A program made the translations under genes and the position numbers. From NCBI GenBank assembly GCA_039105265.1, contig JAPFFF010000449.1, positions 1-22,522 of the forward strand: DNA of 22,522 bases. Direction: 5' to 3'. The stretch's first letter is position 1; every line of letters begins with the position of its first letter. Of this stretch, positions 8,819-18,358 are shown in pieces. The notes beneath the pieces were generated by a model, which searched no databases, was not told the DNA's origin, and was given only the letters and a program-made list of their open reading frames with translations. The DNA comes from Tritrichomonas musculus. Lineage: Eukaryota > Parabasalia > Tritrichomonadida > Tritrichomonadidae.

Positions 8819-9781
8819 TAGAACATAGGAAACTCTCGAGATATGTCGATATGCTTCGAAATTAATAATATATACTCACCATAGATAGTTATTGATGATT
8901 TCAGATTTTAAGCGAAATCGCGGCGGAGAGTCTTTCAAAAAGTTGTGATTTTCATAACGAGTCTCCAGACGTAAATGTAAAAATGTTTCAAAATTTATGG
9001 TATTATAAGAATATATATTGCAAGCATCTTAATATATATCAATTGCTATATTTTTATTAGCTTCGCTTTGCATCGAGTTATTAATAAAATATATTTCAAA
9101 AATTTGATTTTTGTATTTTTGCATTAAATGTCAGAAAAAAAAATAGGTGTACCTACATAATTAGTATAACAATAATTGCATTACTGTATTGTATATGATT
9201 ATAAAATTATAGGATTGTATGCTTATTGTATATAGAGTAATAACCAAAAACTCCTATCCGTGAAGAATGAGATTTTTTATATTAAGATAAAAATACAAAA
9301 AAACTCGTTACTAACAATATCGGCCAAAATTCAATATTTTTACCCAAAAATTGGTTATTTGTCTTATTATGATGTTAAAAACACGATTAAGCAAAAAAAT
9401 TGCGCATTATAAGTATATATCCCGAGATAAAGCGATTTACACTATTTTTAGCCGATTTTACGATTTTTTTTGGAAAAAACGATTCCAGAACAGAGCCAAC
9501 GAATGACCGGTATATTACATTTATCTTAAATAGTAGTATACATTGCATTATATATTATATTAAATTTTTAGAAAAATCGTCCGCCAAATTTTCGAGAAAA
9601 ATCAATTACAAAATTATACTACATTTGAATAGAAATTCCTCTCAATTTTGGCAACTTTCTTTGATCATATCTCAGTATATACGCAAAATTAGGGAAACGT
9701 TTTCTATTAAAATATTCTTATAATATGATATACTTTATTATATATTAATTTCAAAAGATTATGAGAGTTTCCTATGTTCTA
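8819..9781 (+). repeat. Repeat A, copy 2 (shared between the two T segments)
   Basis: Same 963 bp as copy 1, including both 19-bp inverted repeats. It lies between the first transposase trailer and the second transposase leader. It is the only A copy with element DNA on both sides and no target duplication, which marks it as the internal junction of the tandem. Confidence 0.88.
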
Positions 9782-9861
9782 TAATTTTTCGTGGTCATGC
9801 TTTTTTTTCCTTTCAAATTTAAAAACCTCTGAAATTTTCAATATAGAATCATTTTTTTTTA
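9782..9861 (+). promoter_or_regulatory. Transposase leader and promoter region, copy 2
   Basis: Same 80 bases as 6683-6762, with the Inr-like TCATT at 9849-9853. Confidence 0.4.
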
Positions 9862-11838
9862 ATGGCGCCTAAGCGAAATCCATCATGGTTTACTCCCGAA
9901 ACAGGAGCAAAAGCAAGATCTCAGCAAACTTACGAAAAGCTCTTAGAAGACAATCAAAGATTACAAGGTGAAAATGAAAGGTTAATTTTGGAGAATACAA
10001 GGCTAAAAAGACAAATAGCAGACTTACTGAAAATTAAATTGAATATACCAGAAGACAAACAAAAAACGATTAATATTAGTCCAATAGTATTAAGATTCAT
10101 CGGCGCTACATGGGATAATATAACAAAATTTCCTCAAGGAAGACGTTATGATGGACTTCACGAATTCTTTGCACTGTTAAGCATGATGAGTCCACATTAC
10201 TTCAATATTTTAAATACTAATTTATTGTTCCCAACATATAAAACTGCTTCAACATATAGAAAGCAAGCTCTCGCTAATTTAGGAATACATGACGACATTT
10301 TTAATGGCGATATACAAAATATTTTGAATATCATGTCAAGGTTTTTACCAAATAATTTTACTGGAAAAGGAGTTATCATGGTTGATGCTGCATATGTTAC
10401 ACCGTATGTCAAAGTAAACAAAAATGGTAGGATTGATGGCGTGCTAAATCTCAAAGAGATCGATCCAGAATTAGCAGAAACATTTATTAATGATGACAAC
10501 GAATTTTTAGAATTTATTAAATTAAATTATAACTCAGTGATACAAGCAGAATTCGGTATGACATTTGCACCATTAAATCCAGAATTTAAACAGTTTCCAA
10601 TTGCATGTATTCCGTCGACATCAGGTAAGGCAACACAAGAGTTACGCGAAAAAATTGAATCGATCATATCACTCATGCCAAAAAACATAAGTATTATCGG
10701 ATTAGGCACTGATGGTGACAACACTTATAGCATATATGCAAATATATTCATCGACAAAATTATTGGTAACTTCGAAAGATTCCTAAGTCTTGGTGCTGTT
10801 GGTATAATTAAAATATTTGCAGTATTAATTCATTTTTCAGATCCATTGCACCTGACAAAAAGAGATCGTTACAGAAAATCCTCTCTTGAAGAATTCCTAG
10901 TTTCTCCATATGATTCTTATGAAACACGGTCTGCAGAAGATTTAAAAACTATTGGAATTGCTCCTTACTTATTGGATAACAACAAAGGACGTAAAATGGA
11001 AGATGACCTCCCAAAAAAATTGTTTACTTTACAAACAATTCAAAAAATAATTGATAACGAAGACTTTTATTTACTTTTATCAATGCTTCCTTCTACACTC
11101 TTACTAGAGGCACTATTCAGGAATTCACTAAGTCGGCAAGAGACTATTGACTATCTTTTACTTGGTGCAAGTATTGTATTGATTTATTATCTTATGCAAC
11201 AATATGTCATTGAACACAACTTAAAAATCTATCGTGTGCAGCCCAATACCTATAAGAAAATGAGATGTTTCACAGATAATTGGTGTAAACAATACATATT
11301 TACTGCAATTGGAATTGCATCTCAAATAATCACTGAAGAAGCTATTGATACAGGTGCATGCAGTTCACACTACCAAGAACACAATTTTGCAAATGTTCGG
11401 AGGCATAATAAAAAAGATGACAGCCACGTGAATTTCCAGAAATCAATGAAATACATTCTATTGGAGCACGAATTGTACAAGAACATGCCTATTGAAGAAA
11501 AAGTTCCAGAATCACGAAGTGACAGTGGGAAGAAAATTTTTGACAACACTCCAGTTGAAGAACGTCCAATAATTTACTATCTTCGGCAAGCATTGTACCT
11601 TTGGAAGAATGTTCAAATTGTAAGAAAAATGCCATTATTGAATTTAATCGATCCAGAGCCAAGAAAAATGCCATTTCAAGAGTTAAGTGGGATTTTGGGG
11701 AATTTTTATGAAAAAAATCGACGTTCAATTTCTACCAAATCAACGGGCATGATAAAAACAGCTGGCTTGAACAACATGATATTTTGGAATGCTGATGAGC
11801 AGTTGAATAACTTGGTTAATGATGATGATTCTGAATAA
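9862..11838 (+). CDS. DDE-type transposase with N-terminal leucine zipper, copy 2
   Basis: The 658-residue translation is identical to the copy at 6763-8739: zipper 23-57, D175, D327 with H330, E506. The three antisense shadow frames are also conserved in length and sequence, so the nucleotides must be almost or fully identical. Two intact copies in tandem point to a very recent duplication, or to an assembly that expanded a single copy. Both genes read in the same direction as the interrupted host gene. Confidence 0.8.
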   Translation: MAPKRNPSWFTPETGAKARSQQTYEKLLEDNQRLQGENERLILENTRLKRQIADLLKIKLNIPEDKQKTINISPIVLRFIGATWDNITKFPQGRRYDGLHEFFALLSMMSPHYFNILNTNLLFPTYKTASTYRKQALANLGIHDDIFNGDIQNILNIMSRFLPNNFTGKGVIMVDAAYVTPYVKVNKNGRIDGVLNLKEIDPELAETFINDDNEFLEFIKLNYNSVIQAEFGMTFAPLNPEFKQFPIACIPSTSGKATQELREKIESIISLMPKNISIIGLGTDGDNTYSIYANIFIDKIIGNFERFLSLGAVGIIKIFAVLIHFSDPLHLTKRDRYRKSSLEEFLVSPYDSYETRSAEDLKTIGIAPYLLDNNKGRKMEDDLPKKLFTLQTIQKIIDNEDFYLLLSMLPSTLLLEALFRNSLSRQETIDYLLLGASIVLIYYLMQQYVIEHNLKIYRVQPNTYKKMRCFTDNWCKQYIFTAIGIASQIITEEAIDTGACSSHYQEHNFANVRRHNKKDDSHVNFQKSMKYILLEHELYKNMPIEEKVPESRSDSGKKIFDNTPVEERPIIYYLRQALYLWKNVQIVRKMPLLNLIDPEPRKMPFQELSGILGNFYEKNRRSISTKSTGMIKTAGLNNMIFWNADEQLNNLVNDDDSE

Positions 11839-11917
11839 AAGATAATTTTTTCATTTCACTTTTTATATATAGAAATATTTGAATATTTTATGACATGTCA
11901 AAAATTTTAAAAAAATA

Positions 11918-12880
11918 TAGAACATAGGAAACTCTCGAGATATGTCGATATGCTTCGAAATTAATAATATATACTCACCATAGATAGTTATTGATGATTT
12001 CAGATTTTAAGCGAAATCGCGGCGGAGAGTCTTTCAAAAAGTTGTGATTTTCATAACGAGTCTCCAGACGTAAATGTAAAAATGTTTCAAAATTTATGGT
12101 ATTATAAGAATATATATTGCAAGCATCTTAATATATATCAATTGCTATATTTTTATTAGCTTCGCTTTGCATCGAGTTATTAATAAAATATATTTCAAAA
12201 ATTTGATTTTTGTATTTTTGCATTAAATGTCAGAAAAAAAAATAGGTGTACCTACATAATTAGTATAACAATAATTGCATTACTGTATTGTATATGATTA
12301 TAAAATTATAGGATTGTATGCTTATTGTATATAGAGTAATAACCAAAAACTCCTATCCGTGAAGAATGAGATTTTTTATATTAAGATAAAAATACAAAAA
12401 AACTCGTTACTAACAATATCGGCCAAAATTCAATATTTTTACCCAAAAATTGGTTATTTGTCTTATTATGATGTTAAAAACACGATTAAGCAAAAAAATT
12501 GCGCATTATAAGTATATATCCCGAGATAAAGCGATTTACACTATTTTTAGCCGATTTTACGATTTTTTTTGGAAAAAACGATTCCAGAACAGAGCCAACG
12601 AATGACCGGTATATTACATTTATCTTAAATAGTAGTATACATTGCATTATATATTATATTAAATTTTTAGAAAAATCGTCCGCCAAATTTTCGAGAAAAA
12701 TCAATTACAAAATTATACTACATTTGAATAGAAATTCCTCTCAATTTTGGCAACTTTCTTTGATCATATCTCAGTATATACGCAAAATTAGGGAAACGTT
12801 TTCTATTAAAATATTCTTATAATATGATATACTTTATTATATATTAATTTCAAAAGATTATGAGAGTTTCCTATGTTCTA
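11918..12880 (+). repeat. Repeat A, copy 3 (right terminus)
   Basis: Same 963 bp as copies 1 and 2. Its right inverted repeat ends at 12880 and is followed directly by the TTAAT target duplication and then host coding sequence. Confidence 0.88.
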
Positions 12881-12885
12881 TTAAT
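12881..12885. repeat. Target-site duplication TTAAT (right copy)
   Basis: Matches 5715-5719. The host reading frame resumes at TGT (12886) once one copy is discounted. Confidence 0.8.
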
Positions 12886-15800
12886 TGTCTGAATAACAAT
12901 TTGCAAAATGAGCTCAAATTATTATCCAAAACGATTTCATTTAACTTTTCAAGAGAAGATCAATCAATTTTAATTTACAAAGAAATTCCAAACTTTTTAA
13001 AACGCTTCTCAATCAAAAACGGAATTGTTAAAAATTTCTGGAATTTAATACAAAAGATCATTTCTGGGTTTTTGATTAAAAAAAGTTACTCAGATTCATA
13101 TTTTAAACGGATCAGAGATAAACCATTGAAATTTGAGAGAGAATTGAAAGAGATTCAATTTTTAGAAAACGAATGTGTTTATTTGAGAAAATTAGGCCAA
13201 CAAGTTTCTTCTGTTGAGTTGTATTATCATATAAACACAGGGAAGTTACTTGCATTGAAAATTCCACAGAATGACACTTTTTTACCTTTGATTGAAAGGG
13301 AAAGGAAAAATTATTTGAATTTAGATTATCTTTTTCTATTGAAATATTACGGTTATTCGACTGTCCACAGTCAAAAATGTATTGCTATTGAATTCATAAA
13401 CGGAGAAAATTTGGATGAAATCAAAGAAATAAAACTTGACAAAATTGACAAATTATGCATCATTTATGAGCTCATTTTGGTTCTTCATTACATCCATAAT
13501 GTTGGCTTTATCTGTCGTGATTTGAAACCAAATAATATCATGATTGACAGAGATAAAACAATGATTTTAATTGACCTTGACCGTTTACTTAATTCAACGA
13601 AATACGACGAAAATCAAATAGTTACACGTGATTTTAGTCATTCATTTATTGCACCAGAAATCATCTCAAATCAACCCTTTTCTTTTTCTGCGGATATTTA
13701 TTCACTTGGCAAGATCATTCAATTCATTTTCGACACTGAATCAAGCTTTCCTTCTGAATTTTCAAAATTTAGTGAAATTTGTAATCAATGCATTCAAACT
13801 GATCCGAAAAAACGTCCAACGATAGATGAAATCATGAATAAATTTACGTCATATTTTCTGTTTAATGATGAAGGAAATGATGAAGTTAAAAAGAGACTTC
13901 TTAGTGTTTTCGACAGTGCTTTTCTTTATGATAACAAAGAGAAAGGAATTGGTCGAGCACTTTTTGAACTAGGCTCAACTCATCAAACGATGAGAATTCC
14001 AAATCATTTGAAGAGGAATTTCCAATATTTCCAAAATGCTGCTGATCTTAATGATATTGAATCAATAATGCTTCTTGGCAATGAATATTATAAATCAAAT
14101 AAAATTAATAAAGCAATTCAATATTATTCAAAAGCATCTGATTTAAAATGTTCAATAGCCAATAGAAAGCTCGGTGATATTTATTTTAATAAAACTGGCG
14201 GTTATTGTGATTTGGACAAAGCTATTCATTATTACATGAAAGCGATACAGCAAACAAGAAATCTTCATTCACTTTTAAATGCTGCTGAAATATGTTTTAT
14301 AAAACATGAATTCAAAACAGGAGTTGGATGTTTTAAATTAGCAGCTGATCAAAATGATGCTCTTTCACAATATAACATGGGTGTCTTTTATCTTTATGGA
14401 ATTTATTGTGTTAAAGATGTAAATTTAGGTTTTAAATATTTGCATCTTGCAGCAAGTCAGAATTATAGTTTAGCACAAAAATTGCTTGGTGATTTATATT
14501 TACAAGGAAATTTAATAAAAAGAGATGTTCAAAAAGCAATTGATTATTATGAAGCTGCAGCCAAACAAAATGAAATAGAATCATGCTATATACTTGGTGT
14601 TATTTATTATAATAATTTTTATGTTCCTCGAGATATTAATAAAGCAATTTATTATTTCACAATTGCTGCTGAATGTGATTATGTTAAAGCACAATATAAT
14701 CTCGGTGTTATTTATTTTGAAGGGAAATTTGTTAAGCAAGACATTGAGAAATGTATTTATTATACTTCTAAAGCAGCCAAAAAAAATAATGTTGAAGCTC
14801 CTCTTTTACTTGGCTATGTTTATTCTGTTCCAGCATTTGGACATAAAGATATAAATAAAGCTATTCATTATTTATCTATATCTGCAAATTTTGGAAATGA
14901 TATGGCACAAGTTCAACTTGGTAATATCTATAGATGGGGAAATGATGTTCCTGTGGATATTGATAAAGCAATATTTTATTATCAAGCAGCATCGCATAAT
15001 AATAATTCACATGCACAACTTGAACTTGGTAAAATTTATTTATATATTAAAGAAGATGCAGATAAAGGCCTCTTTCATATACAATCAGCAGCTAATAATG
15101 ACAATCCTGATGCTCAATATCATCTTGGCATATTAAATTTAAACGAACAACTTTTCTCTTCTAATGTTAATAAAGCTTTGTATTATTTGGAATTGTCTGC
15201 AAGTAAATTTAATATAGATGCTCAATATCAACTTGGTTTGTTATATGAAGAAGGGATTCTCGTACCTATTGATTTAAATAAAGCTTTCTATTATTTGACA
15301 CTTGCTGCTAATCAGAATCATAAGTCAGCACAATGTCATCTTGCGTTTCTTTATTTAAAAAGAAATTCATCAAATTCTACAATTAATAAAGCTATTTATT
15401 ATTTCACTCGTTCTGCAGAACAAGGCAGTAAATCAGCAAGATTTGCTCTTGCAACTTTTTATTACGAAGGAAAACATGTTCCTCGTGATATTAATAAAGC
15501 AATTGACTACTTTAAACAGTTATCAAGCTTGAATTCTCAATTTGCAAAAAATAATCTCGGCATCATTTATAAAAACGGTGAAGGTGTTAAACAGAACATA
15601 ATGATGTCTATTGAATATTTCAATGAAGCAATTAAACAGGAAAATGATCTTGTTTCAATGTTTAATTTAGCTCATATTTACTTCTTCGAAGAAGGTGTTG
15701 ACTTGGATCTCGATATTGCTATATATTTGTTAATTAATTCAGTAAAAATTAGTTACTCATTCGATCTGCTCTGCTTGGCAATGGTGAAGAAATATGAAAA

Positions 15801-16101
15801 AATAACTCTGCCTGACGTTAAAAATGAATTGCAAGTTTGTTCTCATGGCCGTTTTCTTGCAATTCAAATTTATAGCCATATCGCAATTCGTTCTCTTCTT
15901 AATAAAGCTTCATATAAGGAATCATACGAATATTTAAAGAATGTTGAACTTGTGTATGACATTGATTGTAACTATGTATTACGACCAAATTCCGAGAAGA
16001 AAAATGAAAAAGATGATTTGAAGAAGATAAAAGATATCAATGACCTATTTTATGAAGGACTTGGTGAAGTAGTGGATGATCCTTGTGCAACTGATAATTA
16101 A
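12886..16101 (+). pseudogene. 3' fragment of the split gene: kinase domain plus about 16 Sel1 repeats
   Basis: Open for 1,071 codons in frame with 5534-5719. There is no ATG before codon 214 counted from 12901 (inside the kinase catalytic loop), so it cannot start as a normal gene. Kinase domain: degenerate glycine loop, ATP lysine in LALKIP (13258-13260), catalytic CRDLKPNN (13513-13536; usual HRD), DLD in place of DFG (13573-13581), APE (13651-13659). From about 14040 to 15760 come about 16 tandem Sel1-type repeats of 36 residues with the core A-x-x-x-L-G-x-x-Y ... K-A-x-x-Y-Y-x-x-A-A, expected to stack as a TPR-like solenoid for protein binding. A helical tail ends VVDDPCATDN. Kinase-Sel1 fusions are typical trichomonad signalling proteins. 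The coding sequence is otherwise undamaged, so disruption is recent. Confidence 0.85.
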
Positions 16102-16310
16102 TTAGAAAAAGTTGTCTGAAATTTGAATATTTTTATGTGCTTTACAATTATCGAATTTCAAGTTTTATATATTTAATAAATGCAATTTTTTATTTTATTT
16201 TTAATTTCTCATTAATATTTTGATATATTACTATAAGGCTTTTTGTGAACTTTATGTGATTCAACATATTTTTTTTAGCGAATTAAAAATGATCTCATCA
16301 TAATCAAAGG

Positions 16311-16685
16311 TCAATTAATTTGACCTCTCGATGAGGAATTTGACGGCAATAAGATTTTGATAAATGCCCAATGATACAAATGCATAGAATTGATATACAT
16401 GTAATAATTGAAGTGTTTAATTTGCTTTTGTGTGATATCAAGTATAGGTAATGGTTGATAACAGTTATTTCCTATCATTTTAAAAAGTGTTCGTAGGTGT
16501 ATTAAATTTAGATATTTAAACAAAAATAACTTGACTTCAGTATAGATATAATCTTTAATATATTCATAAATAAAATGGAAATTCATAAACTGATACAAAA
16601 AAAAAAAAATCTTCAAACCTATACAAGGTTTATGAAAACCAATAAAGCATCTAATCTGTTGATCTAACAAATAAAACTTTAACAT
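16311..16685 (-). CDS. Doubtful hypothetical protein, 124 codons
   Basis: From ATG at 16685-16683 (minus) the frame stays open for 124 codons. Residues are mostly Phe, Ile, Tyr, Leu and Lys, with a more ordinary stretch in the last third (QPLPILDITQKQ). A TCATA on the minus strand (16702-16698) puts an Inr-like A 14 nt before the ATG, which is the only positive sign. No domain, signal or repeat is recognisable, and a frame of this length can arise by chance. Confidence 0.22.
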   Translation of the reverse strand: MLKFYLLDQQIRCFIGFHKPCIGLKIFFFLYQFMNFHFIYEYIKDYIYTEVKLFLFKYLNLIHLRTLFKMIGNNCYQPLPILDITQKQIKHFNYYMYINSMHLYHWAFIKILLPSNSSSRGQIN

Positions 16686-16866
16686 AAAAACCAAGTATAT
16701 GAGTAAGGATATTTATTTTGATTTAAAAAATGAATGTGAATTCATAATGCTGTAAATCATTTGATATAAATCCAGAGTCACTAGATTGAATTTTCCATTT
16801 TAACCAAAGCGATTTTAAATGAGCGAACATATGATTTTCATTTTAAAGCAAAATGAACTTTTTAAC

Positions 16867-16878
16867 AAAAAAAAAAAA
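16867..16878 (-). terminator. RNA polymerase III T-run terminator of the tRNA
   Basis: Directly after the tRNA 3' end the minus strand reads twelve T residues, the standard Pol III stop. Confidence 0.8.
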
Positions 16879-16951
16879 TGCCTACGAGCGGAGTCGGACC
16901 GCCGACCTTTCGCTTACAAGGCGAACGCAATAACCACTATGCTACGAAGGC
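16879..16951 (-). tRNA. tRNA-Thr (anticodon UGU)
   Basis: The minus strand folds as a 73-nt cloverleaf. The acceptor arm is GCCTTCG/CGTAGGC with one T-T mismatch at 5:68, and the D arm is GCA/TGC with loop TAGTGGTTAT. The anticodon stem TTCGC/GCGAA carries loop CTTGTAA, so the anticodon is UGU (16916-16918), reading ACA. The variable loop is AGGTC, the T stem GGCGG/CCGCT and the T loop TCCGACT. The internal A box (TAGCATAGTGG) and B box (GGTCCGACTCC) are present. There is no intron, and CCA is not encoded. The T loop has C where position 55 is nearly always U. Confidence 0.9.
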
Positions 16952-17509
16952 TCATATTCTTTCAAATAGGCATTTATATAATATGAAAAATATTTAATAC
17001 AAAAACTTATGCTTTATCTAACCGCTTTTTCCACACAAAATATAAAAAAAAAATCATTTAAATTCAAAAAATATTAGTAAAGTTCACAAAATATAAAAAT
17101 ACTATATATATGTTTATATTTATTAATTTTCAAGATTTCCAATAAAAAAGTAGTTATATCCTAATATAGGAAAAAGTTGTAATTTATATAATTATATAAA
17201 AGAACAAGATTGCTCCCATTTATAAATCTACATATTATCGTTTATTTTATAAAGAATTGCAAATCAAAGCCACTACTCCAATTTTTTTATTACAAAATGC
17301 TAATGATATGGAACTGATTTGTATCCAAAAAAAGCTTACAATGACTATATTTGGTATCATGTAACATATATGAAAATTCAATTTGCTTTTTAATATCTGA
17401 TAAACTGGATTTAAATAAAAAAAAAAATATCATTATATTCTAAGTAAAATAATATTTTATAAATGGAAAGCTTTAATTTCCTTCACTGCATGAGAAACAA
17501 TGTGTTGAC

Positions 17510-17635
17510 GAAAACCTCTCTAAAAATGCAATTTTATTTCAGAATGCATATTGAATTCAATTTAGAAAAAGATTTTTTCAAAAAGTTTAAAAAATTGATT
17601 ATCACTTCACTAGAACAATCATTTGAGAGGTTTTC
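17510..17635. repeat. 11-bp inverted repeat upstream of the Myb gene
   Basis: Perfect 11-bp arms separated by 104 bp. It could be paired regulator-binding sites or the ends of a tiny element; no flanking target duplication is obvious. Confidence 0.4.
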
Positions 17636-17715
17636 TGAAGATATACAATTTTTTTTCTGTGAATTCAATTTTAAATGAATTCGCTTTTCTCTTTCCGCTC
17701 AACAAACTAATGACT

Positions 17716-17720
17716 TCATT
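17716..17720 (+). promoter_or_regulatory. Inr-like motif TCATT before the Myb gene
   Basis: Fits TCA(+1)YW with its A 12 nt before the ATG at 17730, the same geometry as at the CK1 and transposase genes. Confidence 0.45.
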
Positions 17721-17729
17721 TTATTTTAG

Positions 17730-18356
17730 ATGTTCCCCAATTATTATAATGCCCTGATTCAAACGCCAATCGATATCAACAATCAGAAACTAAGTCAACA
17801 GCCTCAGATTAAACGACGCACTCGTATCCCATTTACGAAAGAAGAAGATCAACAAATACTTCAACTAGTTCAATATTTTGGTGTTAATGATAAAAATAAT
17901 TGGTACTTTATTGCTAGCCAATTGAAGGGCCGTAGTCCAAGACAATGTCGAGAACGCTATCAACTTTTCTTAAGCGATCAAGTGAGAAAAAACGCCAAAT
18001 GGACTAGTGAAGAAGACGAAATATTACTTTCAAAGTACCAAATTTACGGTCCACACTGGAAACAACTTGAACAATTTTTTGTTGGTAGGACATTATACAA
18101 TATTAAGAACCGATTCATTTCCCTTAGTCGACGAATGAAGCCATATGACAATAAAGAAGAATATCAACAAGAAGAATCAAAAGAAAAAGTAAGTTTAGCC
18201 AAATCTATCACAAATGAACCAGATATACCTCAAAAGACAGATCAGATATTTAATAATGAATATTCATCAGTTTTAAATGAATCCGATTTTGAATTTGACC
18301 TAGACAATTTTCCATTAATAATTGATGATAATGAACAATACACCATATTTGATTAA
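17730..18356 (+). CDS. R2R3 Myb-type transcription factor
   Basis: Complete 208-residue protein with two adjacent Myb repeats. Repeat 1 (about 33-82) opens with IPFTKEEDQQIL, has W58 and Y78 as its hydrophobic core, and a recognition helix GRSPRQCRERYQLFL. Repeat 2 (about 88-136) has W91, W110 and F129, with recognition segment GRTLYNIKNRFISL. A basic KRRTR (28-32) precedes repeat 1. After residue 140 the chain turns hydrophilic and then acidic with bulky residues (FEFDLDNFPLIIDDNEQYTIFD in outline), plausible as an activation region. It acts in the nucleus as a sequence-specific DNA-binding protein; in Trichomonas, Myb proteins of this design bind promoter elements. Targets cannot be told from sequence. 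The start is the first ATG after a well-placed Inr-like motif. Confidence 0.92.
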   Translation: MFPNYYNALIQTPIDINNQKLSQQPQIKRRTRIPFTKEEDQQILQLVQYFGVNDKNNWYFIASQLKGRSPRQCRERYQLFLSDQVRKNAKWTSEEDEILLSKYQIYGPHWKQLEQFFVGRTLYNIKNRFISLSRRMKPYDNKEEYQQEESKEKVSLAKSITNEPDIPQKTDQIFNNEYSSVLNESDFEFDLDNFPLIIDDNEQYTIFD

Positions 18357-18358
18357 TT

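Larger units (their letters stand above)
5720..12880 (+). mobile_element. A-T-A-T-A DNA transposon array, 7,161 bp, inserted in a host gene
   Basis: Three 963-bp repeats (A: 5720-6682, 8819-9781, 11918-12880) alternate with two 2,136-bp segments (T: 6683-8818, 9782-11917), so the period is exactly 3,099 bp. The outermost bases are the 19-bp inverted repeats of the first and last A, and TTAAT target duplications flank the whole. Each T carries one intact transposase gene. Copies match wherever I compared them, and the encoded proteins are identical. No target duplication flanks A where it meets T (left neighbour AAATA, right neighbour TAATT), so A is a structural part of the element, not a later insertion into T. 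It has no reverse transcriptase, capsid or envelope gene. I read it as a cut-and-paste DNA transposon with long terminal direct repeats, made tandem by recombination between A copies or by insertion of a multimer. Confidence 0.88.
16102..16878. other. Intergenic between the Sel1 gene and the tRNA
   Basis: AT-rich spacer of about 780 bp. It holds a short inverted repeat AGGTCAA/TTGACCT around TTAAT (16308-16326) and one doubtful minus-strand frame (16311-16685, listed separately). Confidence 0.5.
16952..17729. other. Intergenic between the tRNA and the Myb gene
   Basis: AT-rich, about 780 bp, no convincing gene. It contains an 11-bp perfect inverted repeat GAAAACCTCTC (17510-17520) / GAGAGGTTTTC (17625-17635) about 100-200 bp upstream of the Myb start. 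A 71-codon frame at 17463-17678 spans both arms and looks like chance. Confidence 0.5.

Noticed and set aside
5720-12880. LTR retrotransposon, because of long direct repeats and a 5-bp target duplication
   Set aside because: The only gene is a DDE transposase with a D-x2-H core; there is no reverse transcriptase, capsid or protease-like frame, and the repeats end in 19-bp TIRs rather than TG...CA.
5720-12880. Insert acting as an intron
   Set aside because: The borders do not resemble parabasalid splice sites (GYAYGT at 5', ACTAACACACAG at 3'); target duplication and TIRs explain the ends.
13628-15136. Plus-strand frames of 65-86 codons inside the Sel1 gene
   Set aside because: Alternative-frame shadows of the long Sel1 reading frame.
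17463-17678. 71-codon frame upstream of the Myb gene
   Set aside because: Phe/Lys-rich, no initiator at a suitable distance, no domain, and it spans an inverted repeat.
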